Shown in pieces: positions 41,033-49,142 of a stretch of 64,000 nt of DNA. The notes beneath the pieces are model-generated. The model was given only the letters and a program-made list of their open reading frames with translations, was not told where the DNA came from and ran no database searches. Origin of the DNA: Streptomyces sp. Ag109_O5-10 (lineage in GTDB: Bacteria; Actinomycetota; Actinomycetes; Streptomycetales; Streptomycetaceae); contig NZ_FNTQ01000001.1 of the NCBI RefSeq assembly GCF_900105755.1, forward strand, positions 4,526,001 to 4,590,000. The letters are read 5' to 3'. Positions within the stretch are counted from its first letter, which is position 1. Every line of letters begins with the position of its first letter. Made by a program: the position numbers and the translations under genes.

Positions 41033-41173
41033 GGGATCTCCCCCAACAGCGGTGTCCTCCCCGGCTCTCTGCCGGACACCCCTTTCGATGGGGGCCCGGC
41101 GGGGGGAAGTTCGGGGATCGCCGTCACGGGCCCGTCCTGGTCGTGTCACGCACGCTGTTACAGACGCGCCCGC

Positions 41174-41902
41174 TCACGCCATCCAGAAGAACACCGCCGT
41201 CATCCGCTTCTCCTCCAGCGTCTTCCCGGCGTAACCGGTCGCGCTGTGCACGAGGTTGGCGTTGTAGAGGAGCAGCCGGTTGTACTTGTGCGGGACGCGG
41301 ACGTCCTCCTCGAAGTGGTCGCCGGGCACGAACCGGGTGCCGAGCGCCTCGACGAGGTTGTTGTGCGGGGCCTGCACGATGTTGCCGCCGAGCCGGCCGC
41401 CGGGCAGCGACTGACGGTAGAAGGCCGTGCCGCAGTCCTTGGCCACCCCGGGGTTGAGGTACAGCACGGCCGCGTACCGGCACAGCGCCCGCGAGTCGGT
41501 GTGCGGGCGCGGTTCGCTCTCGCCCTCGCCGACCACCTGGACGCAGTTGTGGTTGAGGGTGCCGCCGCCGGGCGCCTGCTGCACCCACAGCTTCCCGGCA
41601 CCGGTGGCCTTGCGCACCAGCCCTTCCACGACGGCGAGTTCGGCGGGTTCCAGGCCGGGCATGGTGCGCAGTCCGGGCCAGGTCTCCGAGGTGTACGGGT
41701 ATCCCTGGACCCAGTCGTCCTTGGCCAGGCACCGCTCCCGTACGGCGTCCACGTCCGGGAGGACGTCGTCGAAGACCCAGTAGTCGCGGCCCTTGGTGGG
41801 CTTGCGGTAGGGCAGCACGGGCAGGGCGGGGCGCGCGGCGGGGCCCCGGCCGGCCGATCCGGCGGGCAGGCGGGGGACACGGGGGGATGACTGTGGGGGC
41901 AT
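41174..41902 (-). CDS. DUF6445-type 2-oxoglutarate/Fe(II) dioxygenase-like protein
   Basis: The 242-residue protein carries a jelly-roll dioxygenase-like pattern: RPHTDSRALCRYAAVLYLNP with the HxD metal pair, and NANLVHSATGYAG followed by a TAVFFWMA terminus giving the distal His and an Arg. Such proteins resemble the prolyl 4-hydroxylase group and are catalogued as DUF6445. The N-terminal 30 residues are disordered (PPQSSPRVPRLPAG). It is on its own between a DUF4232 lipoprotein and a divergent DUF4142 gene, so the substrate is open. ATG 41902 is the first good start; the frame is open upstream. Confidence 0.75.
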   Translation of the reverse strand: MPPQSSPRVPRLPAGSAGRGPAARPALPVLPYRKPTKGRDYWVFDDVLPDVDAVRERCLAKDDWVQGYPYTSETWPGLRTMPGLEPAELAVVEGLVRKATGAGKLWVQQAPGGGTLNHNCVQVVGEGESEPRPHTDSRALCRYAAVLYLNPGVAKDCGTAFYRQSLPGGRLGGNIVQAPHNNLVEALGTRFVPGDHFEEDVRVPHKYNRLLLYNANLVHSATGYAGKTLEEKRMTAVFFWMA

Positions 41903-42115
41903 GCGGCGAAGCCTGCCCGCGACTTTGTCATGACCACTCTCACCTGGGGGAACCATCACCTTCCCATGGCCAGGACATGGCAAGGCGGCACCCCGGCAGA
42001 GGCGGTCCGCACAAGTTCTTTGCCAAATCAAAAGGTTTCCGGCGCTCGGGCATCCGTATTCATCGACGACCGACCCCCGCCCCTGCGCGGGAACCCTGAC
42101 CGGCAGGAGGCACCG

Positions 42116-42937
42116 GTGCGCTTTTCGCGGAACGCGACGGGAACGCTGTTCGTGGGCGGAGCCCTCAGCTTGACCCTCGCCGCGCTCGCCTACCCGAGCA
42201 TGCTGGGCCTGAACACCGTGTCCAGCGACACCACCCGGGTGATCGCCAACACCCAGTGGGGGCCGCTGACCGAGGGCGACCGTGACTTCGTGGTGAAGGT
42301 GCGCGCGGCCGGGCTGTGGGAGTACCCCGTGGGCCAGCTGGGCCTGAAGAAGGGCCAGTCCCAGGCGGTCCTCACCGCGAGCAAGCACCTGATCGACGGC
42401 CACGCGGCGCTGGACGCCAGCTGCCGCAAGATCGCGCCCATGCTCAACATCAGCATCCCCAACCTGCCTTCTCCACAGCAGCAGGGCTTCGTCAACACCC
42501 TGACCGCGGACACCGGCAAGAAGTTCGACACGGACTTCGCCAACATCCTGCGCGTGACGCACGGTTCGATCTTCAACACGATCGCGAAGATCCGCTCGAC
42601 CACCCGGAACACCCTGGTGCGGATCCTGGCCGACCAGGCCAACGCCACGGTCCTCGACCACATCACGGTGATGGAGCAGACCGGCCTGGTCGACTTCCCC
42701 TCGGTGCTCTTCCAGGAGACGACCCCGCCGAAGCTGCCCGCGGTCGACCTCACCCCGCCCCCGCCGGACGCGGGTCAGCCGCAGGTCGTCCTCACCCCGC
42801 CGGTCAACAGCACGACCAGCCCGCCGGCCCTCCCGGGCGAGAAGGGCTTCACGGGCAGCGGTGCCGGTGTCGGCACCGGCAACGCCGACGGCAACGCGGT
42901 GAACGTGACCCCGGGCGCCACGCCCACGGCCGGCTGA
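42116..42937 (+). CDS. DUF4142 domain secreted protein
   Basis: The 273-residue protein has an N-terminal signal peptide (TLFVGGALSLTLAALAYPSM) followed by a four-helix DUF4142 domain (about 45-190): ERDFVVKVRAAGLWE-type start in LTEGDRDFVVKVRAAGLWEY, GQLGLKKGQSQAVL, and ITVMEQTGLVDFP. A Pro/Gly/Thr-rich tail follows the domain. DUF4142 proteins are ferritin-like helical bundles, mostly periplasmic or extracytoplasmic, with no clear role. GTG 42116 follows a strong AGGAGG five bases ahead. It converges on the GH13 gene with a six-base gap. Confidence 0.86.
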   Translation: MRFSRNATGTLFVGGALSLTLAALAYPSMLGLNTVSSDTTRVIANTQWGPLTEGDRDFVVKVRAAGLWEYPVGQLGLKKGQSQAVLTASKHLIDGHAALDASCRKIAPMLNISIPNLPSPQQQGFVNTLTADTGKKFDTDFANILRVTHGSIFNTIAKIRSTTRNTLVRILADQANATVLDHITVMEQTGLVDFPSVLFQETTPPKLPAVDLTPPPPDAGQPQVVLTPPVNSTTSPPALPGEKGFTGSGAGVGTGNADGNAVNVTPGATPTAG

Positions 42938-42943
42938 GTCACC

Positions 42944-44590
42944 TCAGGCGCCCAGCCACACCGTGGTGTCGGGCGGCAGCGTGCCGTCCTGCGGCAACGG
43001 CACGCTCGCCAGCAGCACTTCGCCCGGCGGCAGCGGCACCGGCGCGTCCGACACGTTCGTGACGCACCGCCAGCCCTCCGTCCGGGCGAAGTGCAGCACG
43101 CCCGCGGGCGCCTCGGCCCAGGTCAGCGTCTCGCCGTCGAGCAGTTTGCGGCGCAGCCGCAGCGCGGTGCGGTAGAGCTCCAGGGTGGAGCCCGCCGTAC
43201 CGGCCTGTGCCTCGACGGCGTACGACCCGAACCACTCCGGCTGCGGCAGCCAGGCGCCGCCGGACCCGAAGCCGTACGAGGGGCCGTCCGTCGTCCAGGG
43301 CAGCGGCACCCGGCAGCCGTCGCGGCCCTTGCGGGTGTGGCCGGTCTGTTCCCAGATCGGGTCCTGGAGGACGGTCAGGGGCAGGTCGGCGGCCTCGGGC
43401 AGGCCGAGTTCCTCGCCCTGGTAGACGTACGACGAGCCGGGCAGCGCGAGCATGAGGAGGGTGGCGGCGCGGGCGCGCCCGAGGCCATGGGAGACCTCGA
43501 CGTGCGGCGTACGGCCGCCGGACAGCAGCCAGGCGTTCTCGTCCGTGCCCGGCGGCAGCGCCAGCCGGGAGGCGTGCCGCACCACGTCGTGGTTGGAGAG
43601 CACCCAGGTGGCCGAGGCGCCGGCCGCGCGGGCGGTGGCGAGCGAGCCGGTGATGACCTCGCGGAGCGCCTCGGCGTCCCAGGGGGTCTGCAGGTACTCG
43701 AAGTTGAAGGCCTGGCCCAGCTCGTCCGGCCGGGCGTACAGCGCCCGCCGGGCGTCCGGCACCCAGGCCTCGGCGACGGCCGTGCGGGGCGGGCTGTAGG
43801 TGTCGAAGATCTTGCGCCAGTCGCGGTAGATCTCGTGCACCTCGTCGCGGTCCCAGTACGGGTGGGTGCCCGGCGGTACACGCTCCAGGGCCTCCTCGCC
43901 CGTCGGGCCGAACTCGGCGACGTCCCGCAGCGGTTCGTCGAGGTCCTTCACCAGGGCGTGGGCCACGTCGACGCGGAATCCGTCCACGCCCCGGTCGGAC
44001 CAGAAGCGCAGGGTGGTGCGGAAGTCGGCGCGGACCTCGTCGTGCGCCCAGTTCAGGTCGGGCTGCTCGGGGGCGAACAGGTGCAGGTACCAATCGCCGT
44101 CCGGGACCCGGCGCCAGGCGCTGCCGCCGAACACCGACTGCCAGTCGGAGGGCGGGAGTTCGCCGTGCGCGCCGCGGCCGGGCCGGAAGACGTAGCGCTC
44201 CCGGGCCGCGGAGCCGGGACCGGCCAGCAGGGCCTCGCGGAACCAGGGGTGCAGGTGCGAGGTGTGGTTCGGGACGAGGTCGACGATCACCTTCAGGCCC
44301 AGCCGGTGCGCCTCGGCGGTCATCGCGTCGAAGTCGTCGAGAGTGCCGAGGCGCGGGTCGACGTCCCGGTAGTCGGCCACGTCGTAGCCGCCGTCGGCGA
44401 GTTCCGACGGGTAGAACGGGCTGAGCCACAGGGCGTCCACGCCGAGCGTGCCCAGATGGGAGAGCCGCTCGGTGACGCCCCTGAGGTCACCGAGCCCGTC
44501 GCCGTCCGCGTCGGCGAAGCTGCGCGGATACACCTGGTAGATCACGGCCTGACGCCACCAGTCGGGGTTCCTGGAGGAGAGGTCGACCAC
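42944..44590 (-). CDS. GH13 alpha-glucosidase/oligo-1,6-glucosidase
   Basis: The 548-residue cytoplasmic protein has the GH13 (alpha-amylase family) barrel: WWRQAVIYQVYPRSFADADG, DALWLSPFYPSELADGGYDV, and catalytic DGFRVDVAH (nucleophile Asp), AVAEAWV (acid Glu) and VLSNHDVVRH (Asp). These fit the alpha-glucosidase/trehalose-like subfamily that hydrolyses maltose and isomaltose-type oligosaccharides. GTG 44590 is preceded by AAAGGA, and the frame upstream is unlike the family. Its neighbours do not include an ABC sugar transporter, although such genes usually lie close. The 299-base region ahead of it contains no operator that I can name. Confidence 0.9.
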   Translation of the reverse strand: MVDLSSRNPDWWRQAVIYQVYPRSFADADGDGLGDLRGVTERLSHLGTLGVDALWLSPFYPSELADGGYDVADYRDVDPRLGTLDDFDAMTAEAHRLGLKVIVDLVPNHTSHLHPWFREALLAGPGSAARERYVFRPGRGAHGELPPSDWQSVFGGSAWRRVPDGDWYLHLFAPEQPDLNWAHDEVRADFRTTLRFWSDRGVDGFRVDVAHALVKDLDEPLRDVAEFGPTGEEALERVPPGTHPYWDRDEVHEIYRDWRKIFDTYSPPRTAVAEAWVPDARRALYARPDELGQAFNFEYLQTPWDAEALREVITGSLATARAAGASATWVLSNHDVVRHASRLALPPGTDENAWLLSGGRTPHVEVSHGLGRARAATLLMLALPGSSYVYQGEELGLPEAADLPLTVLQDPIWEQTGHTRKGRDGCRVPLPWTTDGPSYGFGSGGAWLPQPEWFGSYAVEAQAGTAGSTLELYRTALRLRRKLLDGETLTWAEAPAGVLHFARTEGWRCVTNVSDAPVPLPPGEVLLASVPLPQDGTLPPDTTVWLGA

Positions 44591-44889
44591 GCGCGTTCCT
44601 TTCGGGCGGAGGGAGCACCGGCGGAGGTGACACCGACGGAAAGTCTGTCCAGATTGCCGAGAAAGCGAAACTTCACACCGGCCGGAACGGATCGTTCCCT
44701 GTGTGAGGGACTTGTGATGGTGCCCGAACGGCCCTTGATTCACGTCAGGTTGACAGGGTTCGGCAGGGCCAACCACCATGGGCCGCACACTGTGGCGCAT
44801 GTGACCAGTGGGCCCGGTGTCTCCTCACTTCCCGCTGCCCCTCCGCCGCCCGTCCGGCGTGAGATGAGCACCCCACGGATGGGATATCC

Positions 44890-45843
44890 ATGTCCATAGC
44901 CAGACATGTCACCGCACGTCGCCTGCTGGGGACGGGCTTCGCGTCGTTCGCCCTGTGTGCCGCCTCCGTCGCCGGCGCGTCCGGTGCCTGGGCGCACGGC
45001 ACCCACGGCGGTGACGGCTGGAGGTCCGGCGGCCACTACAGCCCCGGCACCGGCGCCGGCACGGAGACCGGCACGGACAAGTGCCAGTTCTCGATCGACG
45101 GCTCGAACTTCTTCGACTCGGTGAGGGTCGACGACCAGAACCTGAAGGTCACCGACGACGGCAAGGTCCACCTCAAGGTCCGCGCCGCCGCCGACGCCGC
45201 CTCCTGCACCGCCTCGCTCGCCTCCTACATCGCCCACGGCCCCTCCTTCGCCACCTCGGGGCAGCAGATCTTCGTCGACTTCGACTCGGTGACGGTCAAG
45301 CAGGGCCAGACCGACTCCCTCGACATCGCGGTCCCGGACGCCGGCTGCTTCGCGCAGATCGACCTCTACCGGGGCGCGACCAAGTTCGACGGCAACAAGG
45401 ACGCCAACGACGGCTTCGAGCACGGCGACCTGCCGGCCGGCCCGGACCACGCGGTCATCAAGGACAAGCTGATCGCGTCCTGGAACGGCGGCACGAAGGA
45501 CTGCTCGACGACCCAGTCGTCCTCGCCGTCGCCGTCGTCGCCGTCCTCCCCGTCCCCGTCCTCGTCCGCCTCCGAGTCCACCCCGGCCACCCCGCCGCCC
45601 GCGGAGACCCCCACCGCGACCCCCTCGGAGACCTCGGCGACCGGCACCGCTTCCGCGTCCCCGTCGGAGTCGGAGACCACCCCGGCCCCGGCCCCGAGCA
45701 CGAACTCCGGCGGTGGCGGCGGCCTCGCCCACACCGGCGCCGACTCCAGCACCGGCTACATCGCCGGCGGCGCGGCCCTCCTGCTGGCCGGTGGCGGCGC
45801 GATCGTCGTCGCGACCCGCCGCCGCAGGGCGACCCGCGCCTGA
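44890..45843 (+). CDS. Cell-wall-anchored LAXTG (sortase E-type) surface protein
   Basis: The 317-residue protein has a twin-Arg-like and hydrophobic signal peptide (about 1-35; ARRLLGTGFASFALCAASVA). A folded N-terminal domain with four cysteines (CQFS, SCTAS, GCFAQ, DCSTT) follows, then a long Ser/Thr/Pro-rich spacer. The C-terminal sorting signal is LAHTG (279-283), a hydrophobic helix and an RRRRATRA tail. LAXTG signals are typical of class E sortases in Streptomyces, as in long chaplins, so the protein should be covalently linked to peptidoglycan. The folded domain is not recognised. ATG 44890 follows GGGAT; TTGACA at 44749-44754 is a possible -35 without a clear -10. Confidence 0.87.
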   Translation: MSIARHVTARRLLGTGFASFALCAASVAGASGAWAHGTHGGDGWRSGGHYSPGTGAGTETGTDKCQFSIDGSNFFDSVRVDDQNLKVTDDGKVHLKVRAAADAASCTASLASYIAHGPSFATSGQQIFVDFDSVTVKQGQTDSLDIAVPDAGCFAQIDLYRGATKFDGNKDANDGFEHGDLPAGPDHAVIKDKLIASWNGGTKDCSTTQSSSPSPSSPSSPSPSSSASESTPATPPPAETPTATPSETSATGTASASPSESETTPAPAPSTNSGGGGGLAHTGADSSTGYIAGGAALLLAGGGAIVVATRRRRATRA

Positions 45844-45857
45844 CCCCTTCCGTACGA

Positions 45858-45897
45858 CAGGTGCGCCCCGGCCGTCACGACGGCCGGGGCGCACCTG
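45858..45897 (+). terminator. Strong intrinsic hairpin after the LAXTG surface protein gene
   Basis: A perfect 18-base stem (CAGGTGCGCCCCGGCCGT and its complement) with a four-base loop CACG begins 15 bases after the stop. No U-tract follows, as usual in Streptomyces. Confidence 0.85.
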
Positions 45898-46007
45898 CGC
45901 GTGGCCGGTCATCGGGGGGGCGACGCCGGCCACCGGGTCGGCGGGACGACGGCCGCGAGGCCGCCCCACGAACGTCACCGGCCCGCTGGATCGGAACAGG
46001 GGTGCGC

Positions 46008-46994
46008 TCAGCCGGATCGGTCCCGGCCGCCGGCGACGGTCTCCAGGTAGAGCCGCACGTACCGGTCCACGTCCACGTCCAACGCCACGTCCACCAGGGC
46101 CTGTTCGCGGGCGCCGCCGTGGATCTCGGCCTCGCCGGGGCGGGGGCGGCGGTCGACGACGGTCTGGCCCCGGGTGGGACCGGGGGCGAGGGAGACCTCG
46201 ACCGGGAGGAGCCGGGTGGTGAGGCCGGCCGGGTCGGCGACGGCGCAGACCGCGCCCGCGTCCCCGAGGCCGCCGGCGGCATCGTCGTCCCCGTCCGGAT
46301 CGGGGGCCGCGGGCCGGTGCGCGAGCAGTTCCCCGGCGAGCCGGGCCCCCGCCTCCGCGCTCGCCCGCAGCCGTCGCACCTCGTCCCCCGGCACCACGAC
46401 CCGCTGGAAGACGTCCAGGCCGTACATGGTGATCGGCACACCGGCGGTGAGCAGGACGGCGGCCGCCTCGGGGTCGTGCCAGACGTTGAACTCGGCGACC
46501 GGGGTGGCGTTCCCGGTGGCGACCGCGCCGCCCATGAACACGATCCGCTCGATGTTCCGGGTCACCTCCGGGTGGGTGCGCAGCAGCAGGGCGATGTTGG
46601 TGAGCGGCGCGGTGGGGATGAGGGTGACGGGGCGGGGCGAGCCGAGGATCTCGCGGCGCAGCAGGGTGACGGCGTCGACGTCGGCGGGGCGGCGGGTGGG
46701 CGCCGGGAGCCCGAGATCGCCCATCCCGTCCGTCCCGTGCACGTGCCGCGCCGACCGCGCCGCCTCGATCAGCGGCCGCTCGGCGCCCCGGGCGACGGGC
46801 ACGTTCCCGGCCCCGGCCCGCTCCAGCACGGTCAGGGTGTTCCGGACCACCCCGTCCACGTCCGTGTTCCCGGCGACACAGGACACCGCCCGCAACTCCA
46901 GCCCCGGGTGCCGGACGGCGAACAGCAGGGCGAGGGCGTCGTCGACACCGGTGTCACAGTCGATGATCACGGGGATGGGCTGATGACCGGTCAC
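46008..46994 (-). CDS. Inosine-uridine preferring nucleoside hydrolase
   Basis: The 328-residue protein has the nucleoside hydrolase signature PVIIDCDTGVDDALALLFAV (Asp cluster binding Ca2+ and ribose), GNTDVDGVVRNTL, LIPTAPLTNIALLL and a conserved MGGAVATGNATPVAEFNVWHDPE-type segment. These enzymes split purine and pyrimidine nucleosides to base plus ribose for salvage. The GTG at 46994 is preceded by GGAG. It is single, with no nucleoside transporter next to it. The C-terminus has the expected His-rich segment RRPRPGEAEIHGG. Confidence 0.93.
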   Translation of the reverse strand: MTGHQPIPVIIDCDTGVDDALALLFAVRHPGLELRAVSCVAGNTDVDGVVRNTLTVLERAGAGNVPVARGAERPLIEAARSARHVHGTDGMGDLGLPAPTRRPADVDAVTLLRREILGSPRPVTLIPTAPLTNIALLLRTHPEVTRNIERIVFMGGAVATGNATPVAEFNVWHDPEAAAVLLTAGVPITMYGLDVFQRVVVPGDEVRRLRASAEAGARLAGELLAHRPAAPDPDGDDDAAGGLGDAGAVCAVADPAGLTTRLLPVEVSLAPGPTRGQTVVDRRPRPGEAEIHGGAREQALVDVALDVDVDRYVRLYLETVAGGRDRSG

Positions 46995-47112
46995 GAGGGG
47001 CTCCTTCCGCCGGCCCTGACTCTACGCAGCGGGCGTGACGGCCCTGGAGGCGGCACGTCAGCCGCCCGGAAGGCCCGGGCCGCTCCCGGCGGACGGCAGG
47101 ACCGCCTGCCCA

Positions 47113-47135
47113 GGGGCGCGAGGAACGGCGCGACC
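47113..47135. repeat. REP-like element, copy 6
   Basis: The reverse complement of the core (GGGGCGCGAGGAACGGCGCG) followed by GACCGGCCACGG lies between the nucleoside hydrolase and NAD-dependent epimerase genes. The surrounding 230 bases show no gene. Confidence 0.6.
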
Positions 47136-47226
47136 GGCCACGGCGCACCGGCACCGCCCCACCGGCATCACCCCTCCCCGGGCATCACCCGCACCCCCGG
47201 CCACCGCCCGCTCGCGGCCGCCCCGG

Positions 47227-48117
47227 TCATGCGCGCTCGAAGTAGTGCCCCTCCTCGAGATCGGCAAGAACCCCCGCCTCCACCGGTTCCCACCCCAGCA
47301 GCTCCCGCGTCCGCCCGCTCCGCACCGGCACGTCCAGCGACACGAATGCCCCGAAGAACCCGAAGTGCTCGGCGCGCCGGTCCTCCGGCACGCTCTCCAC
47401 CGGCACCTCCAGCCGCCGCCCGATCACCTCGGCGATCTCGCGCACCGCGACCCCGTCATCGGCCGCCGCGTGCAGTTCGGCGCCGGCCGGCGCCTTCTCC
47501 AGTGCCAGCCGGTAGAGCCGGGCGAGGTCGAGCGTGTGCACGGCGGACCACTGGTTGGAGCCGTCCCCGGCGTAGCCGGAGACACCAGTGGTCCGCGCGA
47601 TCCGGATCAGCATCGGCAGGAACCCGCTCCGGTCCCGCGCACTGTGCACGACCGGCGGAATCCCGACGAGCACCGTACGCACCCCCTGTTCGGCGAGTTC
47701 ACCGAACAGCCGCCCCGTGGCGACCCGCGGATTGGCGCTGTAGGCCGCGCCGAGGTGCTCGTTGCCGTCGCCGTGCCCCATGCCCACCCCCAGGAGGGCC
47801 TTTCCGGTCCCGGCGAGCACCTCGCCGAAGGCCTGCACCACGGCCCGGTCGGTGTCCGCCGCCCCGGCCATGTCACCGGCGGCCATCGCCGTGTGGTCGA
47901 AGGCGAGATGGACGACCGCGTCGGCATCGGCCGCGGCCGCCCGCAGGCCGTCCGGATCCGCCAGGTCACCGCGGCGCACCTCGGCGCCCAGGGCCCGCAC
48001 GGCCGCCGCGGAGTTCTCGGACCGGGCGAGGCCGACGACCTCGTGCCCGGCGTCCAGCAGTTCGGGAATGACGGCGGAGGCGATATGACCGCTCGCGCCG
48101 GTGACGAAAACACGCAT
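47227..48117 (-). CDS. NAD(P)-dependent epimerase/dehydratase-like SDR (atypical), divergent from its TetR regulator
   Basis: The 296-residue protein is an extended-type SDR: VFVTGASGHIASAVIPELLD, EVVGLARSENSAAAV, VVHLAFDHTAMAAGD, and IPPVVHSARDRSGFLPML. The catalytic Tyr-Lys pair of classical members is not clear. Such NAD(P)-binding proteins often reduce or epimerise unknown small molecules and are commonly controlled by an adjacent TetR gene. ATG 48117 follows GGGGAG. Its promoter overlaps the paired operator at 48148-48202, so the TetR protein probably represses it and itself together. Confidence 0.9.
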   Translation of the reverse strand: MRVFVTGASGHIASAVIPELLDAGHEVVGLARSENSAAAVRALGAEVRRGDLADPDGLRAAAADADAVVHLAFDHTAMAAGDMAGAADTDRAVVQAFGEVLAGTGKALLGVGMGHGDGNEHLGAAYSANPRVATGRLFGELAEQGVRTVLVGIPPVVHSARDRSGFLPMLIRIARTTGVSGYAGDGSNQWSAVHTLDLARLYRLALEKAPAGAELHAAADDGVAVREIAEVIGRRLEVPVESVPEDRRAEHFGFFGAFVSLDVPVRSGRTRELLGWEPVEAGVLADLEEGHYFERA

Positions 48118-48147
48118 GACGGAACTCTCCCCAGGACGGAAGGACAG

Positions 48148-48202
48148 GTGATGTGACTCGGTACCGTCACCATACTCCGGTGACGGTACCGAGTCACATC
48201 AC
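48148..48202. promoter_or_regulatory. Double TetR-type operator with two divergent promoters
   Basis: A perfect 23-base inverted repeat (48148-48170 and 48180-48202, nine-base spacer) carries a CGGTACCG palindrome in each arm, centres 25 bases apart. The right arm holds GTGACG (48180-48185), which with TAGGCT (48204-48209) forms an 18-base-spaced promoter for the TetR gene. The mirror image, GTGACG with TGTCCT (complement of 48141-48146), serves the leftward SDR gene. Confidence 0.85.
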
Positions 48203-48215
48203 TTAGGCTGTCCCC

Positions 48216-48788
48216 ATGGCCCGATGGGAACCGAACGCACGACGGCGCCTCGTGCACGCCGCGATCGACCTGTTCGACGAGCAGGGGTACGACAGCACCA
48301 CCGTGGCCCAGATCGCCGAGCGGGCCGGACTCACCAAGACCACGTTCTTCCGGCACTTCCCGGACAAGCGCGAGGTGCTGTTCGCGGGGCAGGAGGAGCA
48401 CGGCCGGCTGCTCGCCGAGGGAGCCGCGGCGGCGCCGGACACGGCGACCCCGCTGGAGGTGGTGGCCGCCGCCCTGGATGTCCTGGCCGGCTCCTTCACC
48501 CCGGAGCAGCGCGCGTTCGGCCCGCGGCTGATGCAGGTCATCGGCAGCCACGGCGAGCTGCGCGAACGCGCCGCGTTCAAGAGCCTCACCCTCGCCACGA
48601 CCCTGGCCACGGCCCTCCACGACCGCGGCGTGCCCGACCCCACCGCGTCCCTCGCCGCCCACCTGGGGGCCCAGGCCTTCTCGGCCGCCTTCGCCCGCTG
48701 GATCACCCCGGCCAACGACCGCGGCCTCCCCGACCTGGCCCGCACCACCCTGGCCGAACTCCGCGAGGCGACCGCGGCCCTCACGTAG
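48216..48788 (+). CDS. TetR family transcriptional repressor
   Basis: The 190-residue protein has an N-terminal TetR helix-turn-helix: RRRLVHAAIDLFDEQGYDST, TVAQIAERAGLTKTTFFRHF and PDKREVLFAGQEEH. A C-terminal helical ligand domain of ordinary length follows. The ATG lies six bases after a TAGGCT -10 with no ribosome site, so the transcript is probably leaderless. It shares the perfect palindromic operator with the divergent SDR gene, which suggests it represses both, with a ligand related to the SDR substrate as inducer. Confidence 0.93.
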   Translation: MARWEPNARRRLVHAAIDLFDEQGYDSTTVAQIAERAGLTKTTFFRHFPDKREVLFAGQEEHGRLLAEGAAAAPDTATPLEVVAAALDVLAGSFTPEQRAFGPRLMQVIGSHGELRERAAFKSLTLATTLATALHDRGVPDPTASLAAHLGAQAFSAAFARWITPANDRGLPDLARTTLAELREATAALT

Positions 48789-48811
48789 CGGCCCGCACGG
48801 AGCGGGCGGGG

Positions 48812-48990
48812 TCACTCCCACCGCGCGGTCCCCGCCCGGCCACCCGCGGACCTGCCGTGTCCGGGCAGGGCCAGGCAGCGGTGGCGGCGGCCGAACCCGC
48901 CGTCCGGGAGGTGGCGCCAGGTCCTGGACGACGAGGAGTTGCCGTGCGCCAGGGCGACCGGGCGCACCTGCGGGGCGGGGAGGAGAGGAC
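48812..48990 (-). pseudogene. Remnant of an alpha/beta-hydrolase (haloalkane dehalogenase-like) gene
   Basis: On the minus strand VALAHGNSSSSRTWRHLPDG, then HRCLALPGHGRS, matches the oxyanion-hole His-Gly and following LPGHGRS strand of alpha/beta hydrolases such as haloalkane dehalogenases. Nothing else of the fold is present: no nucleophile elbow, no catalytic His, and no start codon with a ribosome site. The stop is at 48812. It lies in the 354-base gap between the TetR gene and the lipoprotein gene, and is the only thing I see there. Confidence 0.5.
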
Positions 48991-49142
48991 GGGATTCCCG
49001 GCGGCCCGCCCGCCACCGGTTCCGGGTCACCGCGTGGGGACTCACCCGGACGGACCGGAGCGGTGGCGGGCGGGGGCGGGAGGTGGTGGCGTGGGAGCAC
49101 GCGTTCCGCTGCACCCGAGTCCTGGTCCTGGAGAGGCCCCCC

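Noticed and set aside
44591..44889. Search for a maltose-type operator upstream of the GH13 gene
   Set aside because: Only scattered short repeats were seen, none palindromic enough to call.
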